Origin: Streptococcus vicugnae
GTDB taxonomy: Bacteria; Bacillota; Bacilli; Lactobacillales; Streptococcaceae
Direction of reading: 5' to 3'
Assembly (NCBI RefSeq): GCF_016461705.1
Contig: NZ_JAEMHW010000003.1
Span: 62,001-126,000, forward strand
Length of the DNA stretch: 64,000 nt
The notes below the pieces were generated by a model. The model worked only from the letters and a program-made list of their open reading frames with translations, was not told the origin of the DNA and searched no databases. Position 1 is the stretch's first letter. Every line of letters starts with the position of its first letter. This document shows, in pieces, positions 58,175 to 64,000 of the stretch. The position numbers and the translations under genes were made by a program.

Positions 58175-61100
58175 TTATGATTCTTTTTTCTTGAAGAATT
58201 GTCCAAAGAATGCTCCCATAGCTGCTAGGATTGATACGATACCAAGTCCAGCAAGATGACTATCTTTTTCACCTGTTTGTGGCAAGACAGTTTCTGAAAC
58301 AAGAGCAGTTTTTGGAATAACTGGAGCTTTAGCATCTGTAGCTTTTTCTGATTTAGCAGGCGCTTTAGCTGCCAATGTAGTTGTTGTAACTACTTGTTCT
58401 GCTGGTGTTTGAGGATCTGTTGGCACAACTTCGACCTTTTCTTCGTTTTGTGTTGGTTCTTTAGCATCCAAATCTACAACGAAGAAGTTTTGAACTTCAA
58501 GTTCACCGTCCCAAAGACCAAGTCCAATATATGGATTATTGAAGAAATCTTCAACTTGATCAAATGTGTAAGACATTGCTAATTGATTATCAACAAAGAC
58601 TTGAATAGCGTTTGCTGATTTCACCAAACGAACGTGGTGGAATTGATTGTCATTAATGGCTGCTGTCATTTGTGATTCTGAAATAGTATCACTGTAGAAG
58701 CGGAACAAACGAACAGAATTATCGCCACCGAATTGGATACTATAGGCATTGTTAGCATCTGGATTGCCTGAAGCAAAGAAGATATTTACAACCCCGCGAC
58801 CGTATTTGATATCCAAATCCATTTGATAGTTTTCATAAGGCATCTTATCTGCTGCCATGTAAATGTCATTTGAGTTATGGTTTTCAACTTTCAATGATTC
58901 ACCGTCAGCATGCCAATCACCAGCGAAGACTTTCACATTTTTAACATTTGTCTTAAAGTTGTCTTCTAGAATATCAAGAACAAAATCTTGGTAAACTGAT
59001 GGGTCAGTTTTAGATTGTGCTCTAACAATCACTTGACCTTTCTTCAGTGCTTTCACAAAGACTTGGTTACCAGAAATTTCTGTTGACACATTGCCATTGT
59101 TAAGAATTGACCAAAGCAAATCTTGGTTAACAACCGCTGGAGAGACATACGCTTTCACCACCGTGCTGTCACCAACATTCATTCTGACATTTTTAGCAGA
59201 AGCAGGGACAATGCTTTGTGGTTTAGTAGTTTCAACTTTGTCTTTCCAAATACTCTTTAATGGATAAAGAGCAATATCTGCTTTAGCTTCATAACCTTCA
59301 GCAAATACCCCAAGACCAAGACTTTGTGGTGAGGTGAAGATTTGGTTAGCACCAGTAACAGTACCACCTTTTGTGAAGACTTCAACACTAGCACGGTCAA
59401 CAAAGATGTGAAGGTCAATACTTCCATCGGCATTACGTGTCACAGCTTGGCTATCAACATTTCTAAAGAGCTCTGTGAGTATAATACCTGATTGACTACG
59501 GTCGATAGCAATTCGTCCTGTTTGCAAATCATAGTAAACTTTTGTTACTTCACCTTGACCAACACGGAGATTGAAACCAACTTTTGTTGTTCTATCGCTT
59601 GGTTTAAAGTGAGCTACAATTTCGTAAGTGTCTCCAGAGAAGTCTTTGAAGAGATTATTATCTTTGCCAACAACAACGTCTTTGTATTCGACTTTATGGT
59701 CTACATCACGTAAGCTTTCATATGCTTTGATTGGTGTTTGAGTAAGAACATATTTATCACCATCTTTGACAAGACCAAGTGTCAAGTTAAGATTGAATGT
59801 ACCATTAAATTTTTGACCAGTACGTTCAGCAACAAGGTTACAATAGTTATCCCAAGTATTCATCCAGTTAAGCTCAATAATTTGAGGAATTGTTGGGTTA
59901 TCTTTAGTACCAAAATCTTGTACGTAGTAAGTCATTGCAGCGTATGAATCTTTACCAAAGTTCATGATACCATCTGATTCTTGGTAATCAGCGTCCGCAA
60001 CGAATTTCCAGTGTCCATCAACTTGTTTTAAATCACCAACTTTGTAATAGCGTCCACCGCGTGAAAGAACCCATTTCACTGTATTGCCTTCTGCCATGAT
60101 TGGATAAAGGTCTGGGCATTCTGTATGAAGATCTGGGTAAGTTGATTCCACTGACCAATCAAGCAAGTTATCTGATGAATAGATACGAAGTGGACCGCCA
60201 GCAAGAACCATGAACCATTTACCTTCCCAACGGAAGACTTTAGGATCGCGAAAATCACGATTTTGCAATGGGTCGGTTGACCAGTCAGCTGCAACTTCAT
60301 CAAGTTTTTGCCAAGTCTTACCTTCATCTTTACTGTAAGCAACTTTGATACGTTGACCTTCACCATCAGCTGTAATCAAGGCAACCAATCCACCCTTATC
60401 ACCTTCAAACAAACCACTTGTGTTATTAGGATCAGCTACGATACAACCAGAGAACATTGCACCATTATAGTCTGGATAAAAAGCAATCGGTTGGTCTTCC
60501 CAGTGAATCAAATCAGTACTTGTCGCATGTGCCCAGTGCATTGGTCCCCATTGTATATCATCATAAAATTGATAGAACATGTGGTAAACACCATTATAAT
60601 AAACTAAACCATTTGGATCGTTTGCCCAGCCATCTTTAACAGAATAGTGATATTGATCACGGAAGTTCTCATTATAATAAACTTCTGCTGATTGACGGCG
60701 GTGAACATTAATACGGTAAGTCGATGTTACTTCGTAACCATCTACTGTGTAAGTACTTGTCACTGTGAGGTAGTTTGCACCCACTGATACTGGAATATTG
60801 CTTGGATCTGAATAAACATTGCCTTGATCATCTGTCACTTTGATGACTGCATCTTGATTATTCGGAACAAAACTTAAGTCAACAGTTGAAGCATCATGTG
60901 ATACGTATTGGATATAAACAGCACCTTCTGGGAAGAATTGTCCTTTAGGTTCAACCGGACCATTTTTTGAAGAAACTGTTACATCCTTAAGAATTGGTAA
61001 TTCTGCATCTGTGAGTTCACGGTAAAAAGTATTTTGGAAAATCATTTCACCATTCCAGTTCAAAAGACCGAAATTACCATCTTTAATATATGTTGTTTGA

Positions 61101-62080
61101 CCACGGTCGTCACGCTGGATGGTATAGTCACTCAAGTTTGCAACCAAGATACCGTTAATATAATATGAAATCCAACCATTGGCAGCAACAACTTTTAAAG
61201 AATACTTATTATCTGATGTGGCTTCGATTTCTTTTTCATCGATAAGGTTTGCTTCACCCCAACGCATGAATTTTATTTTATGAGAATTACCATCGAGATT
61301 GACTACATAACCTTTTAGATTTTGAGCATCACCAGTCGAGCGGAAAACAAGCGAAGCTGCACCTGTATTTTGTAAGAATGTTACATCTGTTTGGAAGACA
61401 AAGTTTTTACCTGCTGATGTTGACAAAAGGAAACTATCTCCTTCTCCGATGGCATTACTATACAAACCATCTTCACGAACTTCCCAAACATTTGCATCAT
61501 AGCTCAAGCCTTGAAGATTTGTGTTGTAGCTACTCTCTTTTTTCGTAGTTAAATTAGTAGAAAGGGCTTTTCTAGCTTTTTCGGTGCTTTCGTTAGGTTG
61601 ATCAGCCTTTTGTTTAAGTGAATCAGTCACTTCAACTTTTTCTTCAGCATCTGTTGTCTCAGTTTTTTGAGCATCATCTTGAGTTTTAGTCGCAGGTTCT
61701 TGATTTTCAGTTACTTGATTTTGTTGTGTAACATCTTGGTTTTCTGTTACTTGATTTTCTTCTGTAACTTTTTGATTTTGCTCTCCAACCACTCCTTGTT
61801 CAATTGGTGTTTGATTTTCTGGAGTTTCTACCTGATTTGCAGGTTGTTGTGTTTCTTGATCTACTTCAGTTTTTTGGTCTGTGTTTGTATTGTTGTCGGC
61901 ATTTACATCTGCAACCGTTACCAATTCCGTTGGTGAAGATACAGCTTCATCAGCCATAACAGGTGTAGCTACAGTCCCTAAGACTATACCACAAACTAAA
62001 ACACCACAGCCATAAATCCATTGTTTACCGCGTTTGTGCATAAACCAATTAACGCATTTCTTTTCTTGTTCTTTTTTCAT
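58175..62080 (-). CDS. fruA: FruA, cell-wall-anchored GH32 exo-beta-fructosidase (fructanase)
   Basis: A 1301-residue surface enzyme. It has a long signal peptide (GKQWIYGCG, then the hydrophobic core, cleaved near VMADE), a Gln/Asn/Thr-rich stalk (about 50-165) with NQVTENQ-type repeats, and a LamG-like domain (about 185-365). The GH32 catalytic part (about 480-965) has nucleophile D488 in WANDPNG, stabiliser D612 in FRDPK and acid/base E654 in TECPDLY. A Big2-like domain, a second LamG-like domain (about 1070-1205) and the sortase signal LPQTG (about 1266-1270) with a KKKES tail follow. It is shorter than S. mutans FruA (about 1420). It releases fructose from levan, inulin and sucrose. Confidence 0.93.
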   Translation of the reverse strand: MKKEQEKKCVNWFMHKRGKQWIYGCGVLVCGIVLGTVATPVMADEAVSSPTELVTVADVNADNNTNTDQKTEVDQETQQPANQVETPENQTPIEQGVVGEQNQKVTEENQVTENQDVTQQNQVTENQEPATKTQDDAQKTETTDAEEKVEVTDSLKQKADQPNESTEKARKALSTNLTTKKESSYNTNLQGLSYDANVWEVREDGLYSNAIGEGDSFLLSTSAGKNFVFQTDVTFLQNTGAASLVFRSTGDAQNLKGYVVNLDGNSHKIKFMRWGEANLIDEKEIEATSDNKYSLKVVAANGWISYYINGILVANLSDYTIQRDDRGQTTYIKDGNFGLLNWNGEMIFQNTFYRELTDAELPILKDVTVSSKNGPVEPKGQFFPEGAVYIQYVSHDASTVDLSFVPNNQDAVIKVTDDQGNVYSDPSNIPVSVGANYLTVTSTYTVDGYEVTSTYRINVHRRQSAEVYYNENFRDQYHYSVKDGWANDPNGLVYYNGVYHMFYQFYDDIQWGPMHWAHATSTDLIHWEDQPIAFYPDYNGAMFSGCIVADPNNTSGLFEGDKGGLVALITADGEGQRIKVAYSKDEGKTWQKLDEVAADWSTDPLQNRDFRDPKVFRWEGKWFMVLAGGPLRIYSSDNLLDWSVESTYPDLHTECPDLYPIMAEGNTVKWVLSRGGRYYKVGDLKQVDGHWKFVADADYQESDGIMNFGKDSYAAMTYYVQDFGTKDNPTIPQIIELNWMNTWDNYCNLVAERTGQKFNGTFNLNLTLGLVKDGDKYVLTQTPIKAYESLRDVDHKVEYKDVVVGKDNNLFKDFSGDTYEIVAHFKPSDRTTKVGFNLRVGQGEVTKVYYDLQTGRIAIDRSQSGIILTELFRNVDSQAVTRNADGSIDLHIFVDRASVEVFTKGGTVTGANQIFTSPQSLGLGVFAEGYEAKADIALYPLKSIWKDKVETTKPQSIVPASAKNVRMNVGDSTVVKAYVSPAVVNQDLLWSILNNGNVSTEISGNQVFVKALKKGQVIVRAQSKTDPSVYQDFVLDILEDNFKTNVKNVKVFAGDWHADGESLKVENHNSNDIYMAADKMPYENYQMDLDIKYGRGVVNIFFASGNPDANNAYSIQFGGDNSVRLFRFYSDTISESQMTAAINDNQFHHVRLVKSANAIQVFVDNQLAMSYTFDQVEDFFNNPYIGLGLWDGELEVQNFFVVDLDAKEPTQNEEKVEVVPTDPQTPAEQVVTTTTLAAKAPAKSEKATDAKAPVIPKTALVSETVLPQTGEKDSHLAGLGIVSILAAMGAFFGQFFKKKES

Positions 62081-62149
62081 AAGTCCTTTCTCCTATTGAA
62101 ATTTGTCAAAGTAGCTTCAACATTCAACAGAAATAATATTAGCAAAAAG

Positions 62150-62196
62150 AGAAAGCGTTATCATTAAACATTTGTCACCAGCTTGATATGACAAAA
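62150..62196 (-). promoter_or_regulatory. fruA upstream region: cre and ATGACAA motifs
   Basis: AGAAAGCGTTATCA (62150-62163) matches the cre consensus TGWAANCGNTNWCA at all but the first position. Further upstream, TTTGTCA (62171-62177) and ATGACAAA (62189-62196) repeat the motif found in front of levD. Confidence 0.6.
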
Positions 62197-62223
62197 ATCA
62201 ATTTTTTAGTGGCAAAAGTCATC

Positions 62224-62256
62224 AAAAAAATTCCTACATCAAAGCGTAGGAATTTG
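62224..62256 (-). terminator. Terminator of the HAD phosphatase gene
   Basis: Stem AAATTCCTAC / GTAGGAATTT followed by TTTTTG on the minus strand. Confidence 0.85.
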
Positions 62257-62278
62257 ACAATCGTTATAAAAAAATCGT

Positions 62279-63079
62279 TTATCTAGCTAGTTTAAATTTC
62301 TCCAAAACCAAGGCAATTCCATCATGATTGTGACTGGCTGTTACGTGTCCAACACGCTCCTTAACTTCCTGCGGAGCATTTGCCATGACATATGCCTCGC
62401 CTGCAACTTCCAGCATGTCTAGGTCGTTAAAATTATCACCAAATGCTAAGGTTTCAGACGTATCAACACCATAATGGTCGGCTAATAGGCTAACTGCGCG
62501 TCCTTTTTGAATGCCGTTTGCCATCACTTCTATGTAATACGGCAACGAACGTGCAATCGACAAGCCAGGATAGAGTTCTTTTAACTTTTCTTCCAAGGTA
62601 ACCATTTTCTCTGGTTCTCCCATCAAAAGCAGTTTATGAACTTCAGACAAATGCCCAATTGCCTCCAAATCCGCCTCCTGAGAAACCAGTCCAACAACTT
62701 CTTCCTCACGAGAAATCCATTTATTCATTCGATTTTGCGACAACCACTTTTCACCACTGTAAACATTCCAAGCAACCTCTGAAACTTCTTTTTCTAAATA
62801 CTGGCAAATGGCTTGCGCTTCTTGTGGACTCATCGGACAGCTATCAATCACTTGCCCTTGTTCATCTTGGGTGAGGGCACCATTATAGGAAATCATGGGT
62901 ACATCAGGTAAAAAATCTTTCAAAATTGGCTTAATCGCCTCTGGCATACGCGCCGAAACTGGAACAAATAAAATACCTGTATCAACAGCATGACGAAGAG
63001 CTTGGCGTGTCCTAGGCGTCACTTTCAAGGCATCATTAATAAGAGTGCCGTCAATATCACTAAAAATTATTTTTACCAT
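62279..63079 (-). CDS. Cof-type HAD-IIB phosphatase
   Basis: A 266-residue HAD-superfamily hydrolase of the Cof/YidA type. Motif I is FSDIDGTLIND (nucleophile Asp and acid Asp), motif II is VPVSAR, the Lys of motif III is in GIQKGRAVSLL and motif IV is AFGDNFNDLDMLE. The C2B cap lies between motifs II and III. It probably dephosphorylates sugar phosphates or nucleotides in the cytoplasm. The start is the ATG at 63079 behind AGGAGG; the longer in-frame reading includes that RBS. It stands alone. Confidence 0.88.
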   Translation of the reverse strand: MVKIIFSDIDGTLINDALKVTPRTRQALRHAVDTGILFVPVSARMPEAIKPILKDFLPDVPMISYNGALTQDEQGQVIDSCPMSPQEAQAICQYLEKEVSEVAWNVYSGEKWLSQNRMNKWISREEEVVGLVSQEADLEAIGHLSEVHKLLLMGEPEKMVTLEEKLKELYPGLSIARSLPYYIEVMANGIQKGRAVSLLADHYGVDTSETLAFGDNFNDLDMLEVAGEAYVMANAPQEVKERVGHVTASHNHDGIALVLEKFKLAR

Positions 63080-63152
63080 TGTACTTTTCCTCCTATTTTC
63101 TCTCAGTATAGCACTTTTTGAAAAGGGTTTCAAAAACTATTTCCTGATAATA

Positions 63153-63195
63153 ACAAAAAAAAGCCCAAGTCAAAAACTAACTCGAACTTGGGTTG
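63153..63195 (-). terminator. Terminator of the sulfurtransferase gene
   Basis: Stem CCCAAGT / ACTTGGG followed by CTTTTTTTT on the minus strand. Confidence 0.85.
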
Positions 63196-63208
63196 GTTAA
63201 AAGGTTAG

Positions 63209-63436
63209 TTACTGTTTTTGAACAACAATCTCCCATGAAGCTTGACCAACTTGTTCAAAACGCGTAACAGGGTAGCTATTCTCTGCTGCCCAATTTGGAA
63301 TACTCTCCGTTGCTTGTGTACAATCAAATTTAATAAGAAGTTCATCACCAATTGATAATTCTTTCATCTTGTTTTTAGCATCAATCAATGGAAAAGGACA
63401 CACTAATCCACCCGTTTCAAGTTCTACCACAGCCAT
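63209..63436 (-). CDS. TusA-family sulfurtransferase-like protein
   Basis: A 75-residue TusA/SirA/YedF-fold protein. The active-site motif CPFP (Cys13 in GLVCPFPLIDAKNKMKEL) matches CPxP, the sulfur-carrying cysteine site. The ATG lies two bases after the stop of the YeeE-type gene, with GGAG just upstream, so the two are coupled. TusA-like proteins next to YeeE/YedE permeases are linked to thiosulfate uptake and sulfur relay; the acceptor is unknown here. Confidence 0.85.
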   Translation of the reverse strand: MAVVELETGGLVCPFPLIDAKNKMKELSIGDELLIKFDCTQATESIPNWAAENSYPVTRFEQVGQASWEIVVQKQ

Positions 63437-63438
63437 AA

Positions 63439-64000
63439 CTACTCTCCTTTCAAATATTGATTTGGCTTAACAAATATAAAATAAGATGCAGTCCATACTC
63501 CAAGAATAGTTAAGGGCAAAGCAATCCAACCTTTGCTAGAGATGACCGCTGTCGCTGTTAAACCATTTCCAATCGTACATCCCCCTGCCCAAGAAGCACC
63601 TATTCCCATAAGAATACCACCAACAGTGCTCTTCCTAATAGTTTTTATATCAGGAAGACGCCATCGGAATTCTCCAGCACCTCGAGCAGCAATATAAGAT
63701 CCTAGGAATATTCCCAAAACAAGAAAGACTCCCCAATTAAGTAAATTAATATCACCAGTCGCAACATAACTAATAAGATTAGCAGAAGGTGTTGTAATAC
63801 CCAAACCACCTGTACGTCCAGCAAACTCACTTGCTGGCCATGCTATAAGAGCAATCAAACCAATGACGAATCCAGCCCAAAACTTATGATATTGCTTTTC
63901 AAAAAGCAAATGTCGAATTCCTTTATATTTGGGAGCAAGAGTAGCAACAATTTTTTTAGGTTTATTTAATTCTCTGATTACTAAAAGTATTGTTACAATG
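63439..64000 (-). CDS. YeeE/YedE-family (sulfur compound) permease, C-terminal part
   Basis: At least 187 codons of a membrane protein that continues past the right edge. The reading frame stays open from the stop at 63439 to position 64000, so starts inside this part are not the true start. Signature segments are GASWAGGCTIGNGLTA, with the conserved Cys of the thiosulfate path, and WGVFLVLGIFLGSYIAARGAGEFRWRLP. The family (TsuA) imports thiosulfate. It precedes and is coupled to the TusA-like gene. Confidence 0.87.
   Translation of the reverse strand, partial: IVTILLVIRELNKPKKIVATLAPKYKGIRHLLFEKQYHKFWAGFVIGLIALIAWPASEFAGRTGGLGITTPSANLISYVATGDINLLNWGVFLVLGIFLGSYIAARGAGEFRWRLPDIKTIRKSTVGGILMGIGASWAGGCTIGNGLTATAVISSKGWIALPLTILGVWTASYFIFVKPNQYLKGE

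Noticed and set aside
61600..61900. Tandem repeat array in fruA
   Set aside because: The repeats encode the Gln/Asn/Thr-rich stalk (NQVTENQ and similar) of the surface protein. They are protein repeats, not a CRISPR array or a separate element.
63439..63909. A short complete permease starting at 63909
   Set aside because: That start codon would be TTG with no RBS, and the frame stays open to the window edge with family-like sequence. The gene is cut by the window, not short.

Overview
The window is a low-GC Firmicute chromosome segment and is almost certainly Streptococcus. It carries streptococcal-type LacR, MsmK, RelA, Pbp2A, NrdI, DUF3013 and an Rgg regulator with a short hydrophobic peptide. 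It also has the rpmG-secE-nusG-pbp2A neighbourhood, CIRCE-controlled groESL and a LevQRST/LevDEFGX/FruA fructan locus. A complete panBCD set, a secreted GH5 mannanase and a LPXTG fructanase point to the S. bovis/S. equinus complex (S. gallolyticus group or a relative). That placement is inference. No phage, IS element, CRISPR array or rRNA was seen.

Layout. 0-6.3 kb: end of a lac operon (lacA) diverging from lacR, then msmK, a PucR-type regulator, dtd and relA. 6.4-17.8 kb: a sugar-utilisation island whose parts match one for one the Bacillus subtilis gmu glucomannan operon. The parts are a ROK kinase, a GntR/UTRA regulator, a secreted ricin-GH5 mannanase, mannose-6-phosphate isomerase, a second GntR/UTRA regulator, PTS EIIC, a GH1 phospho-glycosidase, and EIIA and EIIB. 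The pantothenate operon panBCD sits in the middle. 18-24.4 kb: nrdI, an M42 peptidase, a strongly folded 137-nt element, an EEP-family hydrolase, a MalT-like PTS EIICBA and its LacI-type regulator. 24.5-31.1 kb: rsmE/prmA, DUF3013, a GNAT enzyme, rarA, 6S RNA followed directly by tRNA-Lys(CUU), an oxidoreductase and galM. 31.3-41 kb: leuS with a duplicated 3' end, a patatin-like protein, a K+ channel, nusG, an interposed HXXEE gene, secE, rpmG, pbp2A, a small protein and an RluD-type pseudouridine synthase. 41-44.8 kb: a TcaA-like membrane protein, a 26-aa membrane peptide gene, a mostly empty kilobase, and a convergent Rgg regulator/20-aa peptide pair. 45-50.3 kb: groESL, then an ABC transporter with a lipoprotein-permease fusion. 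Its leader encodes a Tyr/Phe-rich peptide followed by mutually exclusive antiterminator and terminator hairpins. 50.4-62.1 kb: the fructan locus fruA-levQ-levS-levR-levT-levDEFGX. 62.3-64 kb: a Cof-type HAD phosphatase and a TusA/YeeE sulfur pair cut by the window end.

How the genes work together. FruA splits fructans at the cell wall. LevQ and LevT sense sugar outside, LevS/LevR relay the signal, and LevDEFG imports the product; cre-like sites and repeated ATGACAA boxes lie upstream of levD and fruA. The mannan-type island would cut mannan outside (GH5), import and phosphorylate the disaccharide (EIICBA), split it (GH1), and feed mannose and mannose-6-phosphate into glycolysis through the ROK kinase and ManA. 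The most novel signals are the aromatic leader-peptide attenuator on the fused transporter, the Rgg with an acidic-residue-free 20-aa peptide, and the four-helix element at 19659-19795.
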